Shown: piece by piece, positions 8,460-17,800 of the stretch
Position numbering within the stretch: the first letter of the stretch is position 1
Layout: every line of letters begins with the position of its first letter
Assembly: GCA_002389295.1 (NCBI GenBank)
Contig: DGOE01000170.1
Coordinates: 1 to 24,687 of the forward strand
Length of the DNA stretch: 24,687 nucleotides
DNA from: Flavobacteriales bacterium UBA4474
GTDB taxonomy: Bacteria; Bacteroidota; Bacteroidia; Flavobacteriales_D; Sanyastnellaceae
Direction: 5' to 3'
The notes under the pieces: generated by a model
Databases searched by the model: none
What the model was told of the DNA's origin: nothing
The model's input: only the letters and a program-made list of their open reading frames with translations
Made by a program: the position numbers and the translations under genes

Positions 8460-9599
8460 ATGCGCCTCCTCAGGTTGCAATTGCTCGATTTCAAGAGCCA
8501 CCACGAGGTGGAAATGTCCCTCTGTGCGCAGGTAAATTGTCTGCTCGGCGACAATGGAACGGGCAAAACCAATGTGCTCGATGCGGTCCATTATTTGGGC
8601 AATGCCAAAGGCTACTTCAACCCCATTGACTCTCAAAACATCCGCCACGGCCAGCCCTCTTTCATGGTGGAAGGCACATTTTCGCTGGATGAGGATGGGG
8701 CCACTGAGGAGGACAAGGTGACCTGTGCCGTGATCAAGGGGCAGAAGAAGGTGCTCAAGCGCAATGGCAAGGCATACAGCAAACTGGCGGACCACATTGG
8801 CCGCTACCCGGTGGTCATGATTGCCCCTGCGGACGCGGCCTTGCTCCACGATGGAAGTGAGGTCAGGCGCAAGTGGATGGACCAGGTCATCAGCCAGTAC
8901 GACCGGCCCTATCTGGACCGGCTCATTCAATATCACCACCTGGTGCAGCAGCGCAACAACTTGCTGCGCTTCTTTGCTGAAAACAGGACATACGACCCGG
9001 ACCAGCTCGCGCCGTGGGACGACCGCATGGTGCCGCTGGCCGAAGCCATTGCCCAGCAGCGCGCCGTCTTTGTGGCTGAATTCGAGCCCGAGTTCCAACG
9101 CATCCATGGGTTGCTGTGCATGGGCAAGGAGTCTGCCGGGCTGGGCTTGCATTCAAAAGTGGAGGCGGGGCAATTTGCCGCAGCTTTGGAAGGTGCCCGA
9201 GAGGACGACCGCCGCTTGCGGCGCTCCACGGTGGGCGTGCACAAGGACGATGTCGACTTCCGATTGGGTGATCATGCGCTCAAGCGATTCGGGAGCCAAG
9301 GGCAGCAGAAGACCTTTCTTTTGGCTTTGCGGCTCGCCCAGGTCGAACACCTGGCCCGTCGGGTGGGGCGTCGTCCGGTCCTGTTGTTGGACGACATTTT
9401 TGACAAAATCGACGCCCACAGGGCCGGCGCCCTGATGGAAGTGCTGGGGCAGGCGCGGTTTGGACAGGTCTTCATCTCCGATACGGACAAGGACAGGATT
9501 CCGGCTTTGTTGCGCGAAGCCCAAGTGCCCTTCAAGGCGTGGTGGGTCAATGCGAAAGGTGTGGTTTCACTGACACCTGAACCCTCTCCAGCCCAATGA
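8460..9599 (+). CDS. recF: DNA replication and repair protein RecF
   Basis: 379 residues from ATG 8460 (MRLLRLQLLDFKSH), slightly longer than the usual ~360. RecF is an SMC/ABC-type ATPase that, with RecO and RecR, helps load RecA onto gapped DNA. The Walker A motif GDNGTGKT is at 30-37. The ABC signature region GSQGQQKTFLLALRLAQ starts at 278, and Walker B with D-loop (LLLDDIFDKIDAHR, Asp311-Asp312) follows. The C-terminal SDTDKDRIP segment is also family-like. The frame extends to a TTG at 8406 and a GTG at 8430, but the ATG fits the RecF N-terminal strand. The stop overlaps the DUF721 start (ATGA), indicating translational coupling. Confidence 0.95.
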   Translation: MRLLRLQLLDFKSHHEVEMSLCAQVNCLLGDNGTGKTNVLDAVHYLGNAKGYFNPIDSQNIRHGQPSFMVEGTFSLDEDGATEEDKVTCAVIKGQKKVLKRNGKAYSKLADHIGRYPVVMIAPADAALLHDGSEVRRKWMDQVISQYDRPYLDRLIQYHHLVQQRNNLLRFFAENRTYDPDQLAPWDDRMVPLAEAIAQQRAVFVAEFEPEFQRIHGLLCMGKESAGLGLHSKVEAGQFAAALEGAREDDRRLRRSTVGVHKDDVDFRLGDHALKRFGSQGQQKTFLLALRLAQVEHLARRVGRRPVLLLDDIFDKIDAHRAGALMEVLGQARFGQVFISDTDKDRIPALLREAQVPFKAWWVNAKGVVSLTPEPSPAQ

Positions 9600-9931
9600 G
9601 CCTCAGAAAAACCTTCGAAGGCGGGCGCTGGTTGCGCTCCTCGCGCAAGAAAGAGGCGGTATCCCTCGGCGATGCCCTTTCAGAGTGGTTGAAATTGAGC
9701 GGGCACGGTGCCAAGATGGAAGACGCCCAGGCAGAAGCGGCGTGGAAGGATGTGATGGGAGAAGCGGTGTCCCGCAAGACCCGGTTCATTCGGGTGCGCG
9801 ATGGGGTGCTGGTCATCGAGCTGGACTCCGGCCCCATGAAGGAGGAGTTTCTCATGGCCCGAACACGCATCCGGACCCTGATGAACGAACACCTCGGAAG
9901 GGAAGCCATCCGTGAGGTCGTCGTGCGCTGA
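9596..9931 (+). CDS. DUF721 / DciA-like protein
   Basis: 111 residues. The family pattern is a short basic N-terminus, SLGDALSEWLKLSGHGAKME, a central AWKDVMGEAVSRKTRFIRVR and the C-terminal VLVIELDSGPMKEEFLMART. The last two form the KH-like fold of the DUF721/DciA family, whose characterised members interact with the replicative helicase DnaB and help load it. Whether this short member loads helicase is inference. The first bases overlap recF by four (ATGA), placing two DNA-replication functions in one transcript. Confidence 0.88.
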   Translation: MSLRKTFEGGRWLRSSRKKEAVSLGDALSEWLKLSGHGAKMEDAQAEAAWKDVMGEAVSRKTRFIRVRDGVLVIELDSGPMKEEFLMARTRIRTLMNEHLGREAIREVVVR

Positions 9932-9946
9932 GTATCCGCACCGGCG

Positions 9947-9954
9947 TATCTTTG
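9947..9954 (+). promoter_or_regulatory. Candidate -7 box for the methyltransferase gene
   Basis: TATCTTTG matches the Bacteroidota -7 consensus TAnnTTTG exactly and lies only 13 bases before the ATG at 9968. No convincing -33 TTG/TTTG is seen at the usual distance. With normal spacing the transcript would start near 9961, leaving a leader of about seven bases. Confidence 0.5.
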
Positions 9955-9967
9955 CACCCCTTAAGCT

Positions 9968-10747
9968 ATGCGCGCCCTCATTTCTTTCGTCACGCGGTTT
10001 ATTCCCCGGCACTTGCTGCAGCGCGTGGCGCACATCGCCTTGCAAATGCTCTCTCCGTTTTATCGCGGAAGTCGGTTTGAGGACCCGATCAATGGGCGGA
10101 CTTACCGCAAACTGCTGTCTTACGGCAGGGGCAACCGGAGCCGCCCCAATGCCCTCGCACCCGACACGCTGAGCCTGGAGCGTCACCGTGCGGTCTGGAT
10201 GTACTTGACCGAGCACAGCGACATGTTTTCAGGCGGCGCCGGTCGGCGCATGCTGCACCTCGCGCCCGAATATTGCTTTTTGAAGCGCTTCAACCGGGCG
10301 GAAGGTTTGGAGATCACCCGCGCAGATTTGGTCTCGCCCTGGGCCGATGTGCACTTTGACGTGCATGAGATTCCATATGGGGACAACCACTTTGACATCA
10401 TTATGGGCAACCACCTCATGGAGCACGTCAACGATGACCGCAAGGTCATGGGCGAGTACTTCCGGGTGATGAAGCCCGGAGGATGGGGCATTTTTCAAGT
10501 GCCGCTGGACCGCAACAATGCCGAGACTTTGGAGGATCCCAACGTGACCGACCCCGCCGAGCGGGAGCGCTTGTACTGGCAGCGTGACCACGTGAGGCTC
10601 TATGGCATGGACTATGCCGATCGCTACCGCGCTGCGGGATTCGAAGTAGAGGAGCTCGATTTGCAGGCCCTCTTTGGCAAAGACCGATACAGCCGCTGTG
10701 CTTTGGGCGGAGAGCGCTACCTGCAGGTGGTGCGAAAGCCGTCTTGA
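9968..10747 (+). CDS. Class I SAM-dependent methyltransferase
   Basis: 259 residues, cytoplasmic. The N-terminal ~90 residues are basic and hold a conserved-looking block (FEDPINGRTYRKLLSYGRGN and NALAPDTLSLERHRAVWMYL). The methyltransferase core follows: a motif I variant GRRMLHLAPEYCF (92-104) in place of the usual D/E-x-G-x-G, an acidic strand end (EITRADL), HFDIIMGNHLMEH (141-153) and MKPGGWGIFQVP (168-179). This resembles Methyltransf_11-type enzymes. The end of the core (RLYGMDYADRYRAAGFEVE) is also typical. The non-canonical motif I is worth noting, though the later motifs are intact. Substrate is unknown. It has its own likely promoter and converges with the esterase gene. Confidence 0.87.
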   Translation: MRALISFVTRFIPRHLLQRVAHIALQMLSPFYRGSRFEDPINGRTYRKLLSYGRGNRSRPNALAPDTLSLERHRAVWMYLTEHSDMFSGGAGRRMLHLAPEYCFLKRFNRAEGLEITRADLVSPWADVHFDVHEIPYGDNHFDIIMGNHLMEHVNDDRKVMGEYFRVMKPGGWGIFQVPLDRNNAETLEDPNVTDPAERERLYWQRDHVRLYGMDYADRYRAAGFEVEELDLQALFGKDRYSRCALGGERYLQVVRKPS

Positions 10748-10809
10748 GCCGTGGCCTGCCGTCTCATGTTGGGTGGCTGCCGAGAGCGGAGCCTCCACAG
10801 GATGCGGGC

Positions 10810-11892
10810 TTACATCATTTTCAATACCTGTGTATCGCCCGCCGCGTTGGTGGCATGCATCAAATAGAGTCCGCTTGAGGGCGGTGTCCAGCTTTCACCC
10901 GCATCCAAGGCGACGGTGCAGACCGTCCTGCCGAGGGCATCGTACACAGCGAGGGTACAGGGCAGCAGGGCGATGACCTTGCGGGATTGCAGGGCGACAA
11001 TGTCCTCCGCCGCGGGCGTGGATTCGATGCCGGTAAAAGTGCCCGCGCAGGCGGACTGAAAGAAGTCCCACAGGATTTCGGTGGATTCGATGTCTTGGCT
11101 TCCCCAAGCGCCAAACCAATCGTGGCCGCCGCCATTGACCCGGTAGTGGTGGAATTCTTGACCACCTGGGGCGCCCGAATAACGCAAGAAGTCGACGGAG
11201 GTGAGGTCCAGGACTTCCTGATTGGGCAAGGGCGTTTCCTCCAAGGTTGTGGTGCCCATGAGTCCGGTCCAATGCGCGATGATGTTGGGGACGCTTTCCG
11301 TGCCCCATGCCCCACCGGTGCCGCTTTCATAACCGACCACAGAATCGTCCGTGCCGTGCAGGTGGACGATGGGCACGGCGACGGTGGGGGTGCAACCGAA
11401 GTCCACAGTACTCATGGACCCGGTGACGGAACCAATGGCCGAAAAAACCTCGGGGTGCTGGCAGGCCAGGGAGTAGCTCATGAATCCGCCGTTGGACATG
11501 CCGCAGCTATAGGTGCACTCGGCGCTGAGGCCATGGGTTTCCTGAAGGTGCTGTGCCAAAGCGACCAAAAACCCGTGGTCGTTGGTGGTGCTGTTGCCCA
11601 GGTTGGCGTTCCAATGGGGTACGCCGAATTCATCGGGCGTGCCCTGTGGGAAAACCGCTACAAAGCCTTCGGAGGTGGCCAAATTTCCCCACCCGCTGTA
11701 CGTGCGGATCACAGCGGCACTGCTCGAATACCCATGCAGCACAAAGACCAGGGGTGCGCCCTCGGGAATGGGGTCGGGGGCGTCCAGATAGTACGTGCGG
11801 GTCACCCCACCGTAGTCAAAGGTCTGTTGGGCATGCGCACCGTTGTGTAGGACAAGTGCGGCGATGAAGGGGAGCATTGTGCTTCGAAACAT
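10810..11892 (-). CDS. Secreted alpha/beta-hydrolase esterase (PHB depolymerase / LpqC / feruloyl esterase-like) with T9SS tail
   Basis: About 360 residues from the ATG at 11892, which gives a signal peptide (MFRSTMLPFIAALVLHNGAH, then AQ); the ATG at 11910 would overlap the upstream stop. The fold is marked by PLVFVLHGYSSSA (oxyanion region), nucleophile GMSNGG (Ser133), acid HGTDD (about Asp182) and GGGHDWFG (His257). This order and these motifs match the CE1-like esterase group that includes LpqC and PHB depolymerases. The last ~75 residues (LAVYDALGRTVCTV ... SSGLYLMHATNAAGDTQVLK) form a type A T9SS sorting domain, so the enzyme should be exported through the outer membrane. Substrate may be an acylated polysaccharide or a polyester and cannot be decided. 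It is last in a four-gene minus-strand block. Confidence 0.88.
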   Translation of the reverse strand: MFRSTMLPFIAALVLHNGAHAQQTFDYGGVTRTYYLDAPDPIPEGAPLVFVLHGYSSSAAVIRTYSGWGNLATSEGFVAVFPQGTPDEFGVPHWNANLGNSTTNDHGFLVALAQHLQETHGLSAECTYSCGMSNGGFMSYSLACQHPEVFSAIGSVTGSMSTVDFGCTPTVAVPIVHLHGTDDSVVGYESGTGGAWGTESVPNIIAHWTGLMGTTTLEETPLPNQEVLDLTSVDFLRYSGAPGGQEFHHYRVNGGGHDWFGAWGSQDIESTEILWDFFQSACAGTFTGIESTPAAEDIVALQSRKVIALLPCTLAVYDALGRTVCTVALDAGESWTPPSSGLYLMHATNAAGDTQVLKMM

Positions 11893-11896
11893 GAGG

Positions 11897-12520
11897 TCAA
11901 GTTGGGGCATGTGGGTCTTTTATGGCAACGCCGTGTATGCGGCCGAGGCCAGCGGTGAATTCAGTGACACGGCCGGCACGGATGGAGATGTCCAGCAGGC
12001 AGCGGTCGGTGTAGCGTTCAGCGGTGATGTGGGCGCCTTCTTCTTGGATGGCTTGCATCACGTGGCGGGTGAGGTCCGGTCCGTAGGTGATGGTCAAGGG
12101 GGCCATCAGCAGGGATTCGCCGATGCCGGCATCGGAGACGGCTGCTTGTCCTGCCGAGCGGTAGGCTTCGATGAGTCCGCCAACGCCAAGTTTGACCCCA
12201 CCGAAATAGCGGACCACGGCGATGAGGGTCCAATGCAGGTCGTGGGACCGCAACACCCCGTGTATGGGGGCACCAGCGCTGCCACCGGGTTCTCCGTCGT
12301 CGGCAGCGCGGTGGCGATCGGGATCGAATTGCCAAGCGTAGCAGACGTGCCTTGCCGCGTGGTGGTCCGCCCGCACCGCCTCGAGGTGATGGTTGACCGC
12401 TGCTTCAGCCGCGGACCCGTCCGCGAAAGGCAGAGGAAAGGCGTAGCCGTGGAATTTGCTGCCCTTGGCTTTGAACAGACCGGTTCCCGGACCGTTGAGT
12501 GTGGGAAAAGCGTCCCGCAC
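11897..12520 (-). CDS. IMPACT / YigZ family protein (UPF0029)
   Basis: 207 residues from a GTG at 12520, two bases after the previous stop; the frame is open further upstream, but that sequence is the shadow of the preceding gene. Family landmarks are FKAKGSKFHGYAFPLP (N-terminal strand), CYAWQFDP, DDGEPGGSAGAPIHGVL and the strongly conserved VVRYFGGVKLGVGGLIEAYR. The C-terminal ~75 residues fit the DUF1949 ferredoxin-like domain. YigZ/IMPACT proteins are small cytoplasmic proteins linked in eukaryotes to Gcn2 regulation; the bacterial function is not settled. The stop lies 4 bases before the esterase ATG. Start choice is moderately certain; the family is clear. Confidence 0.9.
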   Translation of the reverse strand: MRDAFPTLNGPGTGLFKAKGSKFHGYAFPLPFADGSAAEAAVNHHLEAVRADHHAARHVCYAWQFDPDRHRAADDGEPGGSAGAPIHGVLRSHDLHWTLIAVVRYFGGVKLGVGGLIEAYRSAGQAAVSDAGIGESLLMAPLTITYGPDLTRHVMQAIQEEGAHITAERYTDRCLLDISIRAGRVTEFTAGLGRIHGVAIKDPHAPT

Positions 12521-12522
12521 CT

Positions 12523-12921
12523 TTAGCTCAGCGGGTTCAGGGTGACGCTGAATACCTGCACGGTGTGAGGGTCCCGTCCGGCAAAGAACTTGTCCAAGGC
12601 CAGCAGGATGTTGCCCGCGCTGAAATAGCTGGTGTGCAGTTCCGAGCCGCCTGCCACGCGCCACTGTATGGTGTAGCTCTGGTCGCGGTCTTTGTGGTGC
12701 TGCGTGTATTCGAGCAAGGCGTGCAGGGCCTGCTCCTTGGTGGACCCTGAGGCGCGGTGAAACAGAAACCGGTGGGTGTGCCGAGGGTTGTATGTAAAGA
12801 GGGCGACTTCTTGGACGCCTTCGGCCTCGTTCCACACAAATTCGAGTTGGTCTTCGGCATAGCCGAAGTAGCTGCGGATGTCCTCCAACAGCCTGTTTTC
12901 CTGGACGTGATCGGGCGTCAT
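12523..12921 (-). CDS. Small conserved-looking protein of unknown function
   Basis: 132 residues, no signal peptide or membrane segment. The start overlaps the dehydratase stop by four bases (ATGA). Visible parts are an N-terminal helix with aromatic and acidic residues (LLEDIRSYFGYAEDQLEFVW), a central basic/aromatic strand (NPRHTHRFLFHRASG), a helix (KEQALHALLEYTQHH), and a C-terminal block YTIQWRV, LHTSYFSAGNILLALDKFF, AGRDPHTVQVFSVTLNPLS. Alternating strands and helices and the tight coupling argue for a real gene. I have the impression of similar small proteins in other Bacteroidota but cannot name a characterised family. Its position between a cell-surface sugar dehydratase and a YigZ protein gives no firm functional clue. 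Confidence 0.8.
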   Translation of the reverse strand: MTPDHVQENRLLEDIRSYFGYAEDQLEFVWNEAEGVQEVALFTYNPRHTHRFLFHRASGSTKEQALHALLEYTQHHKDRDQSYTIQWRVAGGSELHTSYFSAGNILLALDKFFAGRDPHTVQVFSVTLNPLS

Positions 12922-14804
12922 GTAGTACTGGGTTCCGGTTCGGAAGGTGTGTATTCCGGTAAATGTCGGGCAAAGGAGGCCAGCGTGTCCTGGCGGGTCC
13001 AGCGGCCTGCCGCCATGGCTTCGGCTGCGGTTTCAAGCGTCAGCCGGACGGCTTCACGGTCGACCTCAGCGCGGGCGGCCCGCAATATTTTGGGATGGTG
13101 GGTGGGCAGCAGGTTTTCCTGGCCACTCATCAGCTCTTCATGGAGTTTCTCGCCCGCCCGCAAGCCGATGACATGGATGTCGATGTCTTGTCCCTCCACC
13201 AGGCCCGACAAGCGGATCATGCGCCGCGCCAGGTCTGCGATGCGGACGCGTTGGCCCATGTCAAAAACGAAGATGTCATCGCCCCCGCTGGTGGCTGCCG
13301 CTTCCATCACCAACTGCACGGCCTCAGGAATGGTCATGAAATAACGCGTGACGTCGGGGTGGGTGAGGGTCACCGGACCACCGGCCTCGATTTGCCTGCG
13401 AAAAAGGGGGATGACGCTTCCATTGCTGTCGAGCACATTGCCAAAGCGGGTGATGACGCAATGCATGCCGGAGGCTTCTCCAATGCTGCGGACGACGAGC
13501 TCTGCCATGCGCTTGGAGGCCCCCATGATGCTGGTGGGGTTGACGGCTTTGTCTGTGCTGATGAGGACAAAGGTTCCCGTTTTGGCTTGCTGAGCGGCGC
13601 GGATGACATTGGCCGTTCCCATCACATTGGTCTGCCAAGCCGCCTCGGGCTGGACCTCCATGACGGGGACGTGCTTGTAGGCGGCTGCATGGTACACCAC
13701 GTCGGGAGCAAATGCTGCAATTAGGGCGTCCAGGCCATGGGTGTCCCGAACGTCGGCGATGCGGAGCGTCAAGTTCTCGGCTTTTTGACCAAGGCGCGTG
13801 CGGGCGATGAGGCCGAGATCGTGCAATGGCGTCTCCGCGATGTCCAGCGCCAGGACTTCCGCGGCGCCACGGGCGAGGGCCTGCATGACCAATTCTGAAC
13901 CAATGGAGCCCGCACCGCCGGTGACGATGATGCGCGCGCCACGCACCTGCTGGGCTATGGCGGTATGGTCGAGTTCGATGACGGGGCGGCCCAGCAAATC
14001 TTCAATCCGGATGTCCCGCAATTGGCCCGCACTGAGCTCGCCTTGAATCCACCGCTGTGCCGGTGGCACATCCATGACCTTGAGTCCGGCATCGAGCGCG
14101 GCATCGATGACTTCGGCTTTTCGGGCAGGGGTGAGTTGTTGAATGGAAATGATGAGGCGCTTGGCACCGTAATCCTGGAGAATCCGCGCGGCATCTGAGG
14201 CGGCGAAAATGGGGGCGCCGTCCATGCGTTTCCCGCGCTTGGAGGGGTCGTCGTCCAGAAATGCGATGACCTTCATGGGGTCCACACTGGGCCTTTCCAC
14301 GGCCTGTTTTGTGATGATGCCCGCTTCGCCGGCACCAAAAATGACAACCGGGGTGGGGCGGGCCGTTTGGAAGCGTTCGTATATCGAGCGGACACTGATG
14401 CGGAACCCGATGAGGAAAACCGAAGATGCCAGCAGTTCGATGGCCGCGACACTGAGCGGGATGGGATAGGTGCGGCCAAGGGAGCTTGCCGCAAGGTCCA
14501 AGAGCAGAAAAAGTGCGGTGCCCATTGTCAGCGCCAGCAGCACCCTGCGCGCATCCCGACTCCCGCTGAAGCGGATGATGCCGGCGAAGGTGCGGAAGAC
14601 GAGCATGGAGAAGGCGCGGATGGCCAAATAGAGGGGAAGGAACCGTCTCGCGGCCTCCAATTCATGGGCCGGTGGGGCAAATTCAAACCGGGCCGCAAAG
14701 GCGAGTCCAAGCGCGACAACCCCCAACGAAAGGTCGATGGAGAAGATCACCCAACGCGGAACCAGTTGCGGTCTGGATTGGATTGTGTGCAACAGTTGGA
14801 ACAT
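12918..14804 (-). CDS. Membrane-bound nucleotide-sugar 4,6-dehydratase (CapD/WbpM/PglF-type polysaccharide biosynthesis protein)
   Basis: 628 residues from ATG 14804 (MFQLLHTIQSRPQ). Four membrane segments lie at about 15-38, 55-75, 88-107 and 116-136. A first nucleotide-binding domain follows, with VVIFGAGEAGIITKQ (GAGEAG 157-162), then an extended SDR domain with VTGGAGSIGSE (TGGAGSIG at 295-302), AAYKHVPVME, STDKAVNPTSIMGASKR and a Met427-x3-Lys431 pair. That pair replaces the usual Tyr-x3-Lys, as known for the WbpM/PglF/FlaA1 family. These enzymes dehydrate UDP-GlcNAc-type sugars at C4/C6 to feed O-antigen, capsule or protein glycan synthesis. The frame extends to 14993 but would run into the divergent gene. 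A near-consensus -7 (TATCTTGC, 14821-14814 minus) lies just upstream. Confidence 0.93.
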   Translation of the reverse strand: MFQLLHTIQSRPQLVPRWVIFSIDLSLGVVALGLAFAARFEFAPPAHELEAARRFLPLYLAIRAFSMLVFRTFAGIIRFSGSRDARRVLLALTMGTALFLLLDLAASSLGRTYPIPLSVAAIELLASSVFLIGFRISVRSIYERFQTARPTPVVIFGAGEAGIITKQAVERPSVDPMKVIAFLDDDPSKRGKRMDGAPIFAASDAARILQDYGAKRLIISIQQLTPARKAEVIDAALDAGLKVMDVPPAQRWIQGELSAGQLRDIRIEDLLGRPVIELDHTAIAQQVRGARIIVTGGAGSIGSELVMQALARGAAEVLALDIAETPLHDLGLIARTRLGQKAENLTLRIADVRDTHGLDALIAAFAPDVVYHAAAYKHVPVMEVQPEAAWQTNVMGTANVIRAAQQAKTGTFVLISTDKAVNPTSIMGASKRMAELVVRSIGEASGMHCVITRFGNVLDSNGSVIPLFRRQIEAGGPVTLTHPDVTRYFMTIPEAVQLVMEAAATSGGDDIFVFDMGQRVRIADLARRMIRLSGLVEGQDIDIHVIGLRAGEKLHEELMSGQENLLPTHHPKILRAARAEVDREAVRLTLETAAEAMAAGRWTRQDTLASFARHLPEYTPSEPEPSTT

Positions 14805-14863
14805 CCGAGGTCTGCAAGATACCTCGGGCGGCTTCCTGACGTTTAATTTCCCGGACGAACGGA

Positions 14864-17800
14864 ATGGAGGAATACACGATTCGAATGGCGGGTGAGCGCT
14901 CCCGCCGCTGCGGCAGGTGCTGGATGTACTGCGCCCTGTTGGTTTGGGCCATGTGTTGTGGCGGTGAAACGCTCCGTGGACAGTCGTCCGCAAGTGATGT
15001 GGACCTGGTCGCAGTGGAGAATGCGGTCGACGCGCTGACCAAGGCGGTGTCTACTTACGACCGCGACGCCGAGCGGTTTTTGGAAAAGAAGCTCAAACCG
15101 CTGTTGCTCGATCCACTCGCCGACAGCGAAATCGTGGGGGTGTTTGTGGAACGCCTCGCTCAAATTGATGCGGCCAACCTCGGTGCTTTTCCCGAGCAGT
15201 TCGGTTATGCCAGAAGTGTGGAAGCTGCCTTGCGTGGCGACTCGCTGCGCCTGCCTTTTGCCGCTTGGGATGCGGCGGTGGAACGCGCCATGGGGGCGCG
15301 GAAGTTGGCCCGTGATTTTGCACCGCTGTTGTCCATAGGCAAGGACCTGCTGCGCGACGGGGTGTTCTACGCGTCTAAATCTGTGCGGTGGTCTTTTGAA
15401 GGTCCCATGGCGATTTCCCTGCCGGAGAGTGGTGCGCCACAATTCGTGTTTGGCCCTTCGGGCCGTTTGATGGCGTTGGCCAAAGGAGACACCCTGCTCG
15501 TACAGCGCACTGCCGGCGCGTACGATTATGGTGGAGAGCGGTTTGAAGGCCGCAGTGGCCGGGTGGATTGGGGCCGGTCGGGATGGAACCCCTCGCTGAA
15601 CTACGCGGATTTTGGGGCGTACGACATCCGGCTCAAAACGGCATCTTTTGCTGTGGATTCAGCGCGGTTCACGACGGAGTTGTTTCCCGATCCGCTTTTG
15701 GGCAGGTTGACCGACAAGGCCCGTGTGCGACAGCGCAATGATGAGGGCGCTGCAACGGACCAAGCGCGGTATCCGCGCTTCGATACCTATGTCAACCGGC
15801 TGTCCATGCCGGACATCGTGCCCGGCGTGGATTTTGAAGGCGGGTTGACGGTGCGCGGTGCAGAGCTGCAGGGCAAGGGGAGCAAGGAAGAGCCGGCCCG
15901 GTTGCGGTTTCGCCGTGGGGACACCACCATGGTCGAGTGTCGGTCGGCGCTGTTTATCCTGCGTGCAAACCAGTTTAGTGGCCAAGGGGTAGAAGCGGTG
16001 CTGCGGCTCGGGGCGGACAGCCTGTATCACCCCGAACTCAATATGCGGTTCAACCTCCAGCAGGGCAGGCTGTCCTTGATTCGCACTGATGAAGGATTGG
16101 GGCCGCGGCCTTTCAGCGACTCCTATCACAAGCTGTTCTTGGATTGTAGCGTGTTGTCTTGGGGACTCAAGGACACCCGCATACGGTTGGAAGGCCCCCC
16201 GGGGTCAGTGCGCTCTACAGCCGTGCTCACGAGCGCGGATTTCTTTGCCCCCGACCTGTTTCGCGACATGCAGGGCATTGACCCCATCCATCCGCTGGTC
16301 AGGGTGTTGAACCACATCAAGGCTTCCGGTGACTCCAGCTTTTCGAGCATGTCGCTGGGCAGCAGTCTGCGGCTGAGTGAGCCCAAAACGCGGGCCATGA
16401 TGATCCGACTGGCTCACCAAGGCTACGTGGAAATGGACCTGCAGGCACGGACGGCCACAGCCACAGACAAGCTCTTTGCTGATTTGGCCAACGCCGCCGG
16501 CCGGAGGGACTTTGATGTGCTTTTCTTCCGCTCTGAAAACACCGGTGCAGGCCATGGCGAAATCAGCTTGCTCAACGGCCAGCTCACCTTGGGAGGGGTG
16601 GCCCGCGTGGATGTCTCGCGGGACCGCGGGGTGGTCATCGAGCCCGGTGGGGGCGAAGTCGTCATCGGAGAGGACCGTGATTTCAGCTTTGGAGGCAGTG
16701 TCCGCGCGGGCAACCTGCAGTTCGAAGGTTCGGATTTCGACTTCGATTACGAAGGGTTTTCCATTGAGCTCAATGCTGTGGAATCCTGCAAGTTGCGGGT
16801 CAACGACGCAGAAGAAAAAGACGTCAGGGGCCGCGCAAAAAGAAAACTTGTCAAGAACCGGTTGGAGTACATCCAAGGCGTGCTGCGGGTCGATGTGCCG
16901 GTCAACCGTTCCGGGCGCCTCAGCGAGTTCTATCCGGAATATCCCGTGCTCATTACGGATGAGCCGAGCTATGTGCATTGGGACGATGTTGCGATTGAAA
17001 ACGGCGCCTATGCCAAGGACCGTTTTCGGTTTGTGGTCGAGCCGTTTACGTTGGACAGTTTGGATGCATTGGGCAGACAGGAGTTGGTCTTTGAGGGGAC
17101 CCTGGAGTCGGGTGATCTCCTGCCGCCACTTCAGGAGCAGCTCCACGTGATGGATGACCTGTACTTGGGGTTCACGACCTCCACACCTGCGGGAGGCTAT
17201 CAGGTGTATGGTGGGGTCGGCACATTTGACCAGGACCTGACTTTGGATGGCGGCGGGTTGCAGGGCGGAGGCAGGTTGGACTTTCGCACGGCCCATGCCG
17301 AAAGCGACCGTTTTGTGCTGTTGCCAGACAGTACCAAGGGATTGGCACAGGTGTTTACAAACAAAGAGGCGGCCGGCCCTCCGCCTGTCCCAGAGGTGCA
17401 GGGCGAGGGCGTCAATGTGCTTTTTGAACCGCGCGCCACCCGTATTTCCGCCCGCACAGAGGATGTGCCGTTGCGGATTTTTGAAGGGGAGAGCGAATTG
17501 GAAGGCGGACTGGTTTTGGGGGCAGACGGGATGACCGGAGACGGCACCATGCGTTTCAGTGGGGCCCAGCTGTCGTCCACGCTGTTTCGGTACAACCGCC
17601 AGCACATCTTGTCGGATACAGCGGCGTTCCAGCTCGACCAGATGGTGGAAGGGGCCTTGGCTTTCAAGACGGACAATGTGCACTGCGACATCGATTTCAG
17701 CGAGCGCATGGGGGAATTTGCCTCCAACGATGGCGAGACCATGATTGAACTTCCGGCCAACCAGTACATCTGCTACATGGATGAATTCAAGTGGTTCATG

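Noticed and set aside
10775..10793. Small hairpin between the convergent methyltransferase and esterase genes as a terminator
   Set aside because: The stem (GGCT, bulged G, CCG pairing with CGGAGCC) is short with one bulge and has no T-run on either side, so it is not convincing.
12521..13036. Longer N-terminal extension of the YigZ gene
   Set aside because: This part is Arg/Pro/His-rich and overlaps the real 132-residue gene and the dehydratase end; family similarity begins only after the GTG at 12520.
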